The notes: generated by a model not told the origin, from the sequence alone. Shown: positions 13,461 to 28,300, counted from the stretch's first letter. The stretch is 64,000 nt of DNA from Warburgia ugandensis (GCA_035236585.1 CP141138.1:31507437-31571436); one strand, 5' to 3'. A program made the numbers and translations.

Positions 13461-16400
13461 AACCTAAAGCTAGATAGCACCTCCTTTAATCCAAACTTGA
13501 TTATTGTTTACCAATTAGGTCATGCCCAAGGTGGTCAATAGAATTCTCATTGAATGAGGCATTTAGGCCTCAACAAATGTTAACAAAATGCATGGAAAAA
13601 TTACTTGAATTTTGAATACCCACTATAACCACAAAGTTCAAGAACCATGGGAGCGACAATAGATCACCTCTTTTAAAAAGGGTCCTATGAGCCCAAAACC
13701 CTAGGTCTCTTACTACTTGATTTTAAATCAAGATTAACGACTGGGATCGCAAGCATACAAGGAATTGAATTGATACCTAGGTGGGTCAAGGATCTAGTGA
13801 TGAAATTCAATCCTTATTTTATGAGGGTTCCTGTGGCCCTTACATTATGTTCCATCCACCATAAAGCAGTAGATGTGTAATGCAAGTACAAAAAAGCAAA
13901 CTAATGCAAGTTATATGCCATCCAACCAAGGGTTACATAAGTGCAATCCAATGCAACAATCCTAAATAAGATGTAACAAATAAGATAAATGACCCTAAAC
14001 TATATACTATACCAAATAAGATGCAAATTATATTCAATTCAACTACACTAAGAAATAAAAGAGAGTGAAGAAGGCTTATAGTGAGGCTTCTAATAAAGAT
14101 CAAGTGTGGGCCTGCATACCACATACTTGCCCTGTATTAATACAACTCATTTAAAATTAAATAAAGAAATTAAAAGTTGCAATGGGGCCTCACTACAAGT
14201 TCACTCAAAGGAAAAACCCTAATCTAAGAAAGCAATAAAATTTGATGAAGCTTTGGTCTACAAGATCATTGTTGCTTCTTTGCCAAATTTTCATCGCACA
14301 AAACATGATGGATCAATTTATGAGGAACTAGCAGGATATTCAAATGCAATGCAAAAATCCTAATGTAATGCAATCTAAGACTATGATCTACCACAAATCA
14401 ATTGTGATTCTCCGCCAATAGCAGTAAAAACTTGGTACAGCTTTAAAATTATTTCAAGCACATGAATCAAAGTTGTATGCTCACACAAATAAGGTTGATC
14501 CCATAAGGAATCTCACATATTTGTAATGGATTGGATTCTATTTGGATCAATTATCTTCAGCCAATGAGAAAGAGTTGTGATCAAAGTAGGAATTTAAAGT
14601 AACATGAAATGAAACCATGCATGGAATTAGAAACTAAACTTAAAAGAAATTTATTAAAATCCAAGACTAAGTAATGAAAATAAAAACTTGGTGAACTAAC
14701 ATGCATGCAAATTTTGAAGCTACAACAAATTAGAATGAATCAAACTAGGCAATTAAACTTAAGGAAATAACCTAAATTGTAAACTTTCCTATTTTAACAC
14801 TTTCCTAAACTAAAACATACTAAAAGTGAATTTTTCTAAAATTTAAAAAGGAAACTTTCTAAACCTAAATTAAGATGCAAACAACTAATTTACAATTACC
14901 AAAGTAATATTATGCAACTAAACTAAGAAAAATTAAAGAGGAACATGGCCTAGTACCATGTGCATGATCCATGGATTGTGCACATGGTTCTAGGGTGAGA
15001 AAATGGCCAGAATTGATGGATCTAAAGTTCATTATCATGAAAAATAATTAATGGATCTAATAAAAAACATACAAAGATGAATGGGTCCAAGGATTCAATA
15101 AAAAACAATGCTTAGATGGCTGAAAACAAAGCACAAAGTTAAGGGGGGAAATTCCATATTTCAACTACTTAAGAATATCAAACAATTCAAGTTTAAGAAA
15201 GTAATTGAAACTACAACTTTTATACAAGGAAACAACATATATCTAAATTATGTTGATGAAAGAAACATTCCATGACAAGAAACCTCAAAGAACCTTAATT
15301 AAATCAACATCAAATTACACCCAAAACTGTGCTCATAACACATGGTCAAAATCAAGAAATTGTGCACAATTTCTAAGCAAAAAATCCTATCTAAACTATA
15401 CCAAAAATGCAATATAATGATAAATTTTTGAATTATGATGACATGAAAAGAGAACCTAGGAAGTATTTCAAGAGAAAAGAAGGTTAAATGGGTGAACTAA
15501 CTATGGAAAGTGGACCTAAAACTAAGGGCAACTAGAAGAAGACAACTTGGATTTCAAGAGGAAAAATCAAGGTTCTAAGCTAGCTCTCTCTTGCTTGTTA
15601 TTACCAAAGAAGAGTTAACTCAAATCTTGAGTGAATAACAAGGAAAAGCTAGTGTAATTGAGGTAAAGAAGAAAGATAAATCTAGGTGGAAAGAAGAGTG
15701 TAAACTAGAAAGCAAAACAATGGAAAACTAAGTTTATGAGACTAAAACAACGGAAGAAACTACTAAACTGAATTAGAAATCAAATAACAACAAGAATAAA
15801 TAGAAATCCAAAGGGAGAATAGCACCAAAGAAAACCAAAGTCCAACTTCAAGGAGAACCAAGAAAAGAGTGTAATGTTTCAATGTTGTTTCACCCAACCT
15901 TTACTTGGAAAAAAGGAAGTTGAAAGCCTTGGGGTATTTATAGATGTTTTAGCTTCCAATTCAATGAATATTTAATCTATGAAAGAGGGGGAGATCCATA
16001 TCTAGGCCAAGATGAATAATAAGGGAGGAAAGTTAGGTGGGAAGCGAGGTAAGTAAGATGTTGTAAGAGAGAGAGATGGGCTGTCTGGTTGGTTTCCTAA
16101 TTTGTAAGGGGGGAGGCATCTTTTTCCTTAGATGGTAATTAAATCTTCCTCCCTTCTAATTGGATGGTGATTGGCTGGTGGAAAAAAAGGGGAAAAAAGA
16201 AGAAAAAATATAAGAAAGGATGGATAAAAACCTAGGTTTTTATATGCTTTGGAGGGACTCCTAATTAGGTTTTTCTAGTTAGGAAACCACTTGGATTTTG
16301 CCAACTAAGCAAAGGGGGGCATCCTTTTCTAAGAAGGTCGCTCTCTCCTTGAGTTAAAAACATGGAACCCTAAAGGGAATGGTGGATTAGGGTTAGGATA

Positions 16401-17155
16401 TGGACTAGGAAGGTGGAGTTTTCTATCTTGATGGGTCCCTTAATGCATGATCATCTTACCTTTTACATTAATCTCTCAAAATCACACTTTTAACATAGGA
16501 AGTTACTTGAATTGATGCTCTAATCATGTGGCTCCATGTTGCACTCCTCCATGGCTTTGTGACGCACTTTGATGGTTCATTCCTTGGTGTCTTAAGTGGA
16601 TTTAATGTTTGACTTCAAGGCTTGAGTAGCTTATATGGCTTATCACCCTTTTTCATAGCTTTGATGGTTAAAGTGGCTTGAATTGCTCCTATGCAAAGGT
16701 GGTGGAAATGCATGGCTTTGGATTAGGTCCATTTCTAGTCATCTTTTACTTCTTTACTTGCTTCTATAATTGCTTCTTTACTTGCCTTAAGATAGTCTTG
16801 AACTTTCATCACACCTTAGATTGATGACATTTAGGCTTTTGCTTGCTTAGGTTTCTTAGTTAGATTAAGAAACCTCATGAATGACTTCAATCTTATCTCG
16901 CTCAAGCTTGACCTTTGGATTACCTTCTCATTACCTACAAAAGATGAAAAAAACTAATTAATTTCTAGAAAATTATGATCATTCACATACTTACTTCGGA
17001 TTAGCTTCTGAATTAGTAAAATATCAAACTTTTGAATTATTATGTCAGAAATGCCTATGTTATAAATTTCTAGAAAAATCCTAAAATTATGCTTATCTTT
17101 TATAACACATGGAAAATTAGTTGGGAACTTTTTATACAAAATTGAATACTTACCA
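13430..17155 (-). mobile_element. Athila/Tat-like gypsy element A, partial (LTR plus leader)
   Basis: An LTR of about 2.7 kb (about 14437-17155) and about 1 kb of leader (13430-14436) survive. Both are related to the same parts of element B. The primer-binding region lies just left of the LTR (about 14410-14430) and is the diverged homologue of B's tRNA-Asp-type site. On the minus strand the LTR carries ctataaatacccc near 15940, a likely LTR TATA box. The coding region and second LTR are absent, so the element is broken. It is clearly older and more diverged than a recent insertion. Lineage is inferred from B. Confidence 0.7.
14437..17155 (-). repeat. LTR of gypsy element A
   Basis: Its first part aligns with the start of B's LTRs (aaaatt...caagcacatgaatcaa...). 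Its last part aligns with B's LTR ends (…atacaaaattgaatacttacca against …gcaaaattaaacacttatca). The middle 1.2 kb or so has no counterpart in B. Confidence 0.65.
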
Positions 17156-17374
17156 ACACACATCAAAGGAAGCATGCATGTAAAGTACATTCAAATAAGG
17201 GCTAGCTGAAGACTAAAAACCCTTACTTTCTCTCTCTAGATTTCAAAATGGTAACCACCTACATATGTACCACAAACTTTTCATGTAAAGGTGCCGCACC
17301 CCACTTAAATTCATGTGGAATATATGAAGGGATAAGTATGATTAGGGCAAAAAAAAAAAGGAGCAGTAGGGTAA
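17156..17374 (+). repeat. Dispersed repeat X, copy 2
   Basis: Related to 11985-12240. It begins where element A's LTR ends and stops where element B's left LTR begins, so it is a short strip of older DNA between two gypsy insertions. Confidence 0.6.
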
Positions 17375-18860
17375 TGATTTTAAAGTTAACTCACAAGCAC
17401 ATGAATCAATTATAGTATTCTCACACGACGACATCAATCTCACAAGAAATTGAATGTTTGTGATGCTAGTGGTCCCCACTTTAAATTATCTAACCTAGCC
17501 AAAATTCAGGAGCTTTTTAACCTAAACTAAGAATGGAAATTAACACATGGAATTGGAAATTATGCAAAAATTAAAAACATGCTAAAATTAAAAACATTCC
17601 TAAAACACACTTTCCAGAAATAAAACTTTCATAAATGAAACTTTCTAAATCTATGAATTTTCTAAACTAAGAACTTTTGTAAAGTGAAACTTTTATAAAA
17701 TGCAATTTTAACAACTATCCTAAATTAACTTTCCTACGCATGAACTAAGCAACTAATCTAGGAAAACATGCATTAAACTACTTTCCAACTTCTAAATAAA
17801 GAAATTAAACTTATGGAATGGAACTTTAACAACTAATAAGAATTCAAAAACATACTAACAAACTAATGAAGATCAAAAAACAACCACTAACTAGGTAACT
17901 TTCCCTATCTGAATGAATTCAACAACTTAGATCTCATAAATCACTCAAAACCATGCTTAATTGAATGAGCAATGAAACCAATGAACTATGAAGTAACAAA
18001 CAAGTTGAAAAAATCATTCAAGCTTCAACCTTTAAAGCTTTCAAAACCATGCATTCCAATTTTGGATGGGATGCACGATTTCATAAGTCTTTCAATTGGC
18101 TTGATTGGAAAGTTGCAACAACATTCTTATGTTAACCATCAAACCATAGAAGTAACAAGTAAATAAAACAACCTTGCTAGCATTCATCAATTAAAAGTAT
18201 TCAATTAATCATAAAAAAGGTTGCATACAGTTGCTTACATGAAGGATACGTTCCATTTTTTATGAGTATGCCCCACACTTTCTCCCAACTTGAATTCAAA
18301 GTCAAATCCTAGCAATGACTCCTCTCATAAGCTTGAGATTCAAGGTAACCTCCCTTGGCTTGAATGGCTTGAATTCCTTAGCTTGTCACCTTTCTCATGG
18401 CTTATATGGCTACGGTGGCTTGAATGGTTTCCAAGCAAAGGTGGTGGAAATGCATGGTTTGCTTCATGGATGCACATTAGCTACCTTTGGCTCCTCTAAT
18501 TGCATCTATTATTTTTCTTAAAGATAATCTTGACCTTTGATTTTATACTGGATTGATAATTCCTAGATTTGACAAAATCTTTTGATCTTGATCTTCATTT
18601 TCATCTCCATCAATCTCAGCCATCAGATCACGATCTCACTTCCTCCAAAAAGTAAAAAATTATTATTTAAATCCTATAAAAATATGACTAATCACATGCT
18701 TACCTCAAATTAGTCACTGGACCTACAAAATATTAGAATTTTGAGTCATTAGGTCAAAATCCATGTGTACGAATTTTAGTTTAAAACCTAATTTAGCCCA
18801 ATAAATTGTACACATGGCGAACTAAATGGGTTACTTTTATGCAAAATTAAACACTTATCA
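17375..18860 (-). repeat. Left LTR of gypsy element B
   Basis: Direct repeat of 23777-25399. It is about 137 bp shorter, and the extra stretch in the other copy is bounded by short gattcaagg direct repeats. Confidence 0.85.
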
Positions 18861-21800
18861 CACTCCCAAACCATTATTTTTCTAATCCTAAGCAAAATAT
18901 GTATAAAAAAAAAAAAATAGTTTACAAAAATAATTACAAAGTGCCACTTTTGTAAGTACTCACGATTGCATTTAGCACATGCTGCCTTAACCTCTAAGTT
19001 ATCCCTAGTGGATGAGTTAGGCCTCATGAAGATTTACAGTAAAAAAGTACCTACAAAATTCCCTAAGATTAAGTTCTCTATTTTATCTAAGAGAATCCTC
19101 ATTCATTAGCACTCTATTAGATTTTTACAACTTAATGGAGAGGACTGACAATTTTACAAATTATACACATACTAAAGACATTTTATTCTAGTTATTTCTT
19201 GGAGTACATGTGTGTCTACAACTACATAAGTCCTTACTTCTAACTAGATATGCTCAAATTCCATTAGATATATGTTTTGACCTTAAGTCTTCTCATGTAT
19301 ACTCTCATAAATGAAGCTCTCATATGAGGGGTTGAATAGATTTCTCTCATTATGCGACCGAATCCAACTAGCTAATAGTTCACATAAATTTTAAAATGTT
19401 AATGAGATAAAGGAAAGTGATCCTTAAAAGTGGATGTTATTACTAAGCATAGTAGAGATCTTTTACCTTAATTCCTTCTTTTTATATCCTCTTTAAGGCT
19501 ATGTTCCACTCAAGATCCATAGGTCTTTAACTAAGATGAAATGTAGGATTGGGTAAGGTTCTGAAAAGAAGGGTATAAGGATTTCAAAGGTTCAAAATTG
19601 AGTAGAGGTATTCTTTTTTATTGTTGGACAATTCTTTAATTGAAGTGAATATATTTTGTATTCTTGTCTTGTTCTTTCAATTTTTCTTGTCTTTTTCTTG
19701 TCTTTTTCTGATATCTCTTTCTTTTGGATTTTCTTTTTCTTTCTTTTGATTGCTTTGAAAGAAAGACTTCTAGTATTTTTCACTTATTTAACCTTTTTTC
19801 TTTTTTGAACTTTTTCTGCTAACACTATTCATTTTCAAAGTGGGTAATGTTTTTTATTTTTCTAGTTTATTATGGGTTAAGTAATTGGGATTAAGGAAGA
19901 AAATGCTTAATAATAGGCACAAGGGGTTAACTAGCGTTATATTGTATTGGGTGGGTTTTGTCTCTGGCTTGAACAAAGATGGCCTATATCATTCCCTATG
20001 TTTCCTAAAGCCTATAGGATTCAATAAACTTGCTGGAAAGAAAAATATTACTCTTGTTTATTCTTGATAGTTAACCAAAACAAGGATAACAGGATCACAT
20101 TAAGTTATGTATGCTAAAGAAACTGTAGAATTACTTATAACTTTCTTAAAAGAAAATAGTCTCTAAGGCTCACTGAGTTATAAGTCCTCATTGATTTTCC
20201 TCAAGGTCTCTAAGTCATACCTCTTTATTAGTCTTGTACATGTACTGTGTGTAAATATTTTTTGGGAATTAACTTTCATAAAATGCTTCAACATATGAGT
20301 AATATGCAAAACTAATCATATATACTCCCATTAAGAGGTAAAAATAGTCAACTTATTAAGTCTGAAAATCCAATTCTCATTGCAATAAAGGAACTCCACC
20401 TCAGAAATCTTTTTTTTTAATAAGCAGAAAAAAAAACTAAACATCCCATGCATGTTTGTACCCCCAACTTGAACTAAACATTGGACCAAATGTTTTAAAA
20501 TATAGGACATCTATATGATGAATGAGTAGTGTAGACCAATGAGATTTTTGAAATATAGGACATCTATATGATAAATGAGTGGGGTAGAGCAATGTGACTC
20601 TAAAACCTTGGATTGTCTCCTAGTAAGCACTAAGTTTAACATCTTTAGCCAAACATTAAAAAATAAATTTATATTGTATAAGACAAGCCTCTAGTGGATC
20701 AAAGGTAGACAATGGTGAAAGTAACTTCTAACATGTTGCAGGAGTCTTTAAGATATAATTGTTAATGATTGGCATTGAAAACATTAAGCTTAACTTTCAT
20801 ATTGTCAAAAAATAATTACAATATACCATTTTAACAATTTATGATTACATTGGGCATTGCCAAAAATAGACATGCAAGAATTACTGGGATCTAATACAAG
20901 CTGGGTATCTAGGACAATGAAATCAACAGGGAAATAGAACTAGTCCACCTATATTAATACATCATCAACCATACCATGGGGAATCTTAATTGATCTACCA
21001 GCTAACTACAATGAGTTGTTGGTTGGTTTAAGATCACCAAGCCTTAGTTGGTCATAGACAGAATATCGCAACAAATTAACACTAGCCCCTAAGTCCAATA
21101 GTGCCCTATCTAAGACATGCTATCCATTTACACACGAAATGATAGGACACCCCTAGGTATCTAAACCTAGGTGGGGTCTTGTGTTGTATTAAAGATCTCA
21201 CCAACTTGGTGAGGAAGGCTTTCTTTTGCACATTAAGCTTTCTCTTTGTAGTGTAGAGCTCTCTAAGAAATTTGGCATAAGTAGGAATATACTTTATAGC
21301 ATTGACTAATGGAATGTTTATTAGTGTATGCTTAAACACTTTCATTATCTCATTGAAATTTGTTCCTTTCTTAACCTTGTTGAGTAATTGAGCGAATGGG
21401 GCCTTGGGCACATGAGTGCCTCTACTATAGGCTCAGAAGGAGTAGGAGGTTTTTGTCTAATTTCTTTCTCCTGTGTTTTGGCCTTTTCATTCTCCTCTTC
21501 CTTTTTCTCAGTTTATCCTACTTTGTTATTAACCTGATGGCCACTCCTAAGGATTGTGATAGACTTAGCTTGCACATGGGGTCTCTGTGAACTAGACCTT
21601 GTTTCTAATTGGCCCTTAGGGTTAGGGATGAGATAACTAAGAAACATTCCTTTTTCTCTTTCACTTAAAGAAGCATGCAACTAACCCATTTCCCTCTCTA
21701 ACCTAGTGATATTTTATCAACTCTCATTTTGGGTTTGATATAAGGCTTTAGTATTTTCATCAAGCTTTTTCATGATATATTGCATATTATCCTCCATTGA

Positions 21801-23747
21801 TAGTTTCTATGTCTGTTGGGGTAGTTCAAAACCTAGTGGTTTTTATCGACTCTCATTTAGGGGCTGGTTTTTTCTCTCTCTTTTATTTGAATAATGCCAT
21901 TGCTGAGAATTATCTATCAATGTCCAAAAGAACTCCCATGCCTCTCTCTCATCTTTTAACATGAGGGCCCCTTCACTCGCTACATCTACCATTTGTCTAT
22001 TCTGAGGCGTCAATGCCTCATATAAGTATTGAATCTACTACCATTTCTCAAATATATGATGAGGGCATTTCTGTAGTAATTCATTCCACTATTCCCAACA
22101 TTCGTAATATTATTCATCATCCCTTTGTTGAAAATTGAAAATTTCAAGATGAAGGACATTTGTTTTGTGAACAAGGAAGAATTTGTTCAGAAACTTCCTA
22201 GACAATTGATCCCATGTATTAATGGAACCTACCTCCAAGGAATTAAGTCATGAATTGGGTTTATCCTTGAGTGAGAATGGGAATAGCCAAAGCCTAATAG
22301 CATCATCTAAAAAAAATTGGAACCTAAATGTGGCACAAATATCAAGGAACTCATTGATATGTAGGTAAGGGTCTTCTTAGTCTTGACCATAAAAGGTGGA
22401 GAGTAATTAGATAACTCCGAACTTTAACTCTATTGGTCTACATTTGTAGGAGATAAAGCTATGCAAGATGGGGTGTTGAATTATAGTGGCACATAAAAAT
22501 CTCTAACAGTTGTACACTTGACTTCTATTGGTGGTTTGGCCATAGGAACAAGAACTTTGTTTCTTTCTCCGTGTCTAAGGCTGCATTGAATCTTTGGGTC
22601 GAAAGGTGCTAGTTTTAAGTTTTCATATTAACGCCCTTGCATAGACTATCCTAATCTAAATGTCCTAACTATACGCTGACTCTACCTCTAAGTGATCATA
22701 ATTAAATCCTAGTAATCATTAATAAAGCAGTGTCTTGATTATCTTTTCTTAGTGCATAGGTGGTAGCTTCTTAGACCTAGATTTAGACAGCTCCTCCTTT
22801 TTATCCAGATTAGACTACTGCTTACTAGTTAGGTTCAACGTGGTTAATAGAATTCTCGTGTCAAGAGGCATTTAGACCTAAACTAACATCAACGGAAGGT
22901 GTAAAAAAATTACTTGGATTTTAAGACACCTTCTATAGCCACAATGCTCAGAAGTAATTGGAGTAATAATAAATCATGTCCTTCTAAAAGGGTCCTATGA
23001 GTCAATACCCTAAGTCTCTTTTTACTTGATTTTAATTAACATACAAGGGCCCTTATTAGCATTAATTTCATTCCACCATAAAACAATAAATATGCAATGC
23101 TCAATAAAAGCAAACTAATGCCTACCTATATGCTACTTAATAAAGGGTTAAGCACCTTAACAGATGGGACATTATAAGTATGCAGCCTATGCTTTGGTTA
23201 TACCCGAGCTCAATTTAGCCTTTGTTAAATAAGTGCACAACTAATGCAACAACCCTAAGTATTATGCAACAATTATCAATGCATGATCCTAATCTATATG
23301 AATTATACCACCAACCAAATGCAAAATTATACTAAATGCAATTTATATTATGAAATTAAAATTTGGGTGAGGATTGCTCACAGTGAGGGCTCCAATGATG
23401 ATCAAGTGTGAGCCATAATACCCCACACTTGCCCTATATTATTATAACCCATTTAATAATTAAATAGTAAAGAAATCAAAATTACAAATGGGCCTCACTA
23501 CAATTTCACTCAAATTCTAATCTAGGAAAGCAATGAACCCTAATCTATGTTAATGAAACCATGACCTAAAGGATTGCCACAGCTCCTTTGTCAATTTTCC
23601 ACACACAGAAATCAAAGAAATATGATCAATATGAAAAAAATAGCAATAAATACAAAAATATGATGCAAAACCGTAAACTAATGCACCCTAAACCTAGACT
23701 AGAGGAAAATAATCTAAAGTATGATCCACTATACAAACCGTTGCGAC

Positions 23748-23765
23748 TCCTCGGTAATGACACCA
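23748..23765 (-). promoter_or_regulatory. tRNA-primer-binding site of gypsy element B
   Basis: On the minus strand, tggtgtcattaccgagga. It differs from the usual TGGCGCCGTTGCCGGGGA mainly by transitions, as expected from decay of methylated cytosines. Confidence 0.75.
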
Positions 23766-23776
23766 AAAACTTGTTG

Positions 23777-25399
23777 TGATTTTAAAGTTACCTCACAAGC
23801 ATACGAATCAATTGTAGTATTCTCACAAGAGGCCGTCGATCCCACGAGGAATCAAATGATTGTGATGCTAGTGGTCCCTACTTCAAACTATCTAACTTAG
23901 CCAAAGTTCAAGAGATTTTTAACTTAAACTAAGAGCAGAAATCAACACATGGGATTGGAAATTTTACAAAAATTAGAAACATGTTAAAATTAAAATCTTT
24001 CCTAAAACACACTTTCCAAAAGTAAAACTTTCCTAAATGAAACTTCTTAAACCTATGACTTTCCTAAACTAAGAACTTTCTATAGTGAAACTTTCCTAAA
24101 ATGCTATTTTAATGATTGTCCTAAATTAACTTTCTTAAGCATGAAATTGAGTAGCTAACTTGGGAAAACATGCATTAAACAACTACTTTCCTAATCGTGC
24201 AATTTCTAAATGGAGTAATTAAACTTGGAATGGAAATTTTAACAACTAACAAGAACTTAACAACATGCCTACAAACTAATAAAGATCAATAAACAACCAC
24301 TAACTAGATAACTTTCCCCATCATGAATGAATTCAAGAACTTAGATCTCAACAATCACTCGAAACCATGCTTAAATTAATGAACAATGAAACAAATGAAC
24401 TATGAAGGAATAATCAAGTTGACAAAAATCATTCAAGCTTCAACCTTTAAAGCTTTCAAAACCATGCATTCCACTTATGGATGGGATGCATGGTTTCATA
24501 AGTCTTTTGATTGGCTTGATTAGAAAGTTGGAACAACATTCTTATGTTAACCATCAAACCATAGAAGTAGCAAGCTAACAAAACAACTGTGTTAGCATTC
24601 ATCAATTAAAAGTGTTCCATCAATCATAAAACAAATGTTGCATATGATTGATTACATGAAGGATGTGTTCCACTTTTGATGAGTATGCACCACTCTTTCT
24701 CCCAACTTAAATTCAAAATCAAATCCTAACAATGGTTCCTCCTCTAACAAGCTTGAGATTCAAGGGAAAATCTTATGGAATATAATGGCAACACTCAAGG
24801 AAAACTAAGGAAAACAATGATGGAATTCAAGGAAACTAAAAGAGAACTAGAAGGCAATGAAAAGCAAAGTGAAAGACTAGATTCAAGGTGACCTCCCTCA
24901 ACTTAAGTGGCTTGAATTCCCTAGCTTATCACCTTCTCTCATGGCTTATATGGCTAAGGTGGCTTGAATGGTTCCCATGCAAAGGTAGTGAAAATGTATG
25001 GTTTGCTTCATTGGTCCACTTTGGCTACATTTGGCTCCTTTGATTGCATCCATTGTTTGTCTTAAGGATGATCTTGACCTTTGGTTTTATGTTGGACTGA
25101 TGATTCCTAGATTTGACTAAATATTTTGATCTTGAACTTCAATTTTCATCTTGATCTATCTCGGCCATTAGATCACCATCTCAATTCTTAGAAAAAGTAA
25201 AACCCTCTAATTAAATCATAGAGAAATATGACTAATCAGATACTTACCTTAGATTAGTCTGTGGACCTACAAAATATTAGAATTTTTGAGTCATTATATC
25301 AAAAATACTTGTGTTATGAATTTTAGTAAAAAAAACCCCAATTTATGCCCAAAAGTTGTAACAAATGGGTGGCTTTTATGCAGAATTAGGCACTTATCA
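23777..25399 (-). repeat. Right LTR of gypsy element B (its 5' LTR)
   Basis: Direct repeat of 17375-18860. It lies next to the primer-binding site, so the element reads on the minus strand. Confidence 0.85.
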
Positions 25400-28300
25400 A
25401 GGAGAGAGACAAAAAATGAGAAATCTACAATTAGTTTTCATCTTGGAATTTCAAAAAAGAGTGGTTAAAATCATTCCACATTTAAGACCATTCTAAAGCA
25501 ACTAATGAGAAGCTATTTGATTTAGGATTGACTAATAGGAAGAAGCCATGCATGAAACAGAAGACTAAGCCATGATTGGAGGAAAAAATTTGGGTAGGTT
25601 CCACACCATTTTTCAAGGATGAGAAAACATATTCTTCTTAGGTGTAAAACATATTTTCATTTAAATATCATTAGTTGGAGATAGAAATGGTGGGTGGAGG
25701 AGAAAATAAAGAAATAGAATTAGTTTAGATAAGAAAATCTCAATGGAATCCTAGTCGTTCACCTTAAGGTATTGCCAATCTGACTGAAAAGAAGAAAAGA
25801 AGCATTAAACTACATCCTATTTGCGGGAGACTTCAAAAGATCTCTATCATTCATCCTATTTATGAATCATGATCCAATGGAAGAGATAAAGAGCATGTAT
25901 ATAAATATGAAATGCTAGCCACCTTGCCCTTATTGAAAAGTTGAATCAAAACCCTAAGTAAGAACGATCGCCACCACTCATTTCAATCTAATAGCTTGCA
26001 CTCATTTCATATTTTTTGAACTCCAAACAACAAAAAAGTCATTTCACACTTCCCCCTCTCTTTATAATCTCTTTTGCTTGCTTAAATTCTCACCAACCAT
26101 CCTTCCTTCAACTCATATGATTTTCACTGTCCATTCCTTAGGGCTTTCCAAAAATCTAAATATGGGGGATTATTCATTCCATTCTGGACTTCTCCATTCA
26201 CCTGTTCTAAAGCTTAGAAGAGAGGAAGAAAGAGGGAAAAACCAAGATGAGCTTCCAACCCTAGAGGACCACATGAAGTGATCAAACACCAAGGGAGATC
26301 ATCCTAGGGGGAGGAACATCCAAGGAGAAGAGAAAAGGTAAGAAAGGCTCATTTCATTCTTTCATCGTACCTCAAACCATTCCATCTTTTTATTATATTT
26401 TTTTACACATCATCTCACCTTCAAAGTCATGCCCCTATCCCTCCATCGTATCTTCTATCACTCAGCAAAAGATCTATTTAAAACTTATTCTTTAACACAT
26501 TCATTCATTATGTAATAAGCCCAAAATTTTATGAATTTCTTTGCACTATTAAATGTAAATCAAAAACATAGAAAATAGAACTAGGATATGAAATTCCAAG
26601 AAAGCTATATTTTTATGAAACTAAATTCAGGAATTTAAACATAAATATTCAAATTTTACTCAAAAAATGGAATCCAAAAACACAAAGAACACTTAAAACG
26701 AAGTTCGGATGAGAAAGTTATGAGAGTTTGAAGTATATAGGTATTTTTAGTAACTAAAAGACATAAATAAATAAATAAAAATCAAAAAACATATTGGGTC
26801 ATTTGGATAACGATGCCCCCCTTCTCTACATCTGCACTGTGTTTGTAGTAGGCACTCTGCCACCCACCTTTGGTCACCATTTGCGGCGCTGGGAAAATTT
26901 TCGATCACGATGTTGCCACAATGACGGCCACCACCCTATAAAGCTCCCTCTCCCCTCTTCTCCCATTGCACCCCAGATTTCCTTCTCCCTTTTTCTTCTC
27001 CTCTCCCTCGTGCCACCAATTTCTCCATTTTTTTTAGTGATGGTGAACACAAGCAGGGTCTAGATCTTGACAACAATCACCCAAATGGCAATGGATCGAA
27101 GATCAAACACCACCATTGGATTCCTTGTGAAGAGAGTATCAAAAGCCCTTAGAAATTTTCTAAACCAAAGCTAGTTTCATTACAGATTGGGTTGAAGTTT
27201 CAATTCCTATGACAGAGTTTTTCAATGAACCTCCGATGAGAAAATCTTATTTTCTAGAATCAAATGAATGCGGAATAACTCCAAACTTGATAAGAGTGAA
27301 GGTAAGAACCTGATCTACAAATCCTTTTCACTAGGAGTCAATCTGACTTAAAAATCATCACCGACAACAATTGCACTAGTCACCATCTCCGGCAATAGCC
27401 AGTCACACCAGTGACCTCATTTTTTTTGCATCCTGGATCCAGAATTTCAATCTGGACCGTTAAACACACCTGAAACACAAATTTCTACTTCTCAGAGCTA
27501 TACAACTCTTATTTACAATTGAGAAGGTCCATTGGATTCGTCTCAACGACGCAATCCTAATTATATAATAAAATTTAGCATCAGAAACCAATTTAGATTG
27601 ATCAAATGGTAGAAACTATGCAAATTGCATAGATCTATAAGATCAAGATGATCAGACACTAAGAAATGATCAATTAGACAATTTAGTATAACATTAAAAG
27701 TAATTGCAGGATTTGATCACATAAACATGGTAGAATTTGTGATCTAAGACATTGATTTAGATAGAAATTGTGGATCTAACAAATTAAAGTTAGATCTGAC
27801 CATTAGATTGTTACATAAACTATAGATGAGTAATCAAATCATGTGAGGTAATGAAATTTAGTCTAATTAAGTATTATTAATTTATAAATTGAACAATTAA
27901 ATAGTTAGATCAACCTTAAACACTAAGATAGATTAGAATTGACAGAGATGGTGGTTAGAAACCCTAAATTTGACTAGATGGAAGCTAATCTAACCATCAA
28001 ATTAATAAATCAAGCGTATGTAAAAGACTGATTAATGAAGTATAACAGATAACAATTGATCGAGACTCATCAATAGTGAGAACCAAATAATCAAAAAACC
28101 ATAAAGAACTATAATTCTGATCAAGAAGGATCAGACGCGACAACATCGAAGGTGATTATCAATAATATAATAAATCAAAAGTATTATTAAATGATAGGAA
28201 ATAACCATTTATTGTGTATGAAATTTGACAGATGTGCCCTATTACACTAACAGTAAGGACATCTTGAAGAGATTGAGTCTCATCACAAGGTAGGTGGAAT

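Larger units (their letters stand above)
17375..25399 (-). mobile_element. Athila/Tat-like gypsy element B, gag-protease only
   Basis: LTRs lie at 17375-18860 and 23777-25399, both TG...CA. The primer-binding site, on the minus strand at 23748-23765, reads tggtgtcattaccgagga, close to the tRNA-Asp-type site TGGCGCCGTTGCCGGGGA common in Athila-like elements. The order on the minus strand is leader (about 23740-22650), gag (about 22500-21450, with the NKFF...EI...CPHH pattern of Retrotrans_gag), then aspartic protease region (about 21300-20700, DLGASVNLL core). RT, RNase H and integrase are missing, and the rest to 18861 is non-coding. The element is broken, with multiple breaks in the remaining frames. 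LTR divergence is substantial, so it is old. No clear target duplication was found. Confidence 0.85.

Noticed and set aside
26794-27063. 89-residue + strand frame
   Set aside because: No recognisable domain; it lies in a region that looks LTR-derived.
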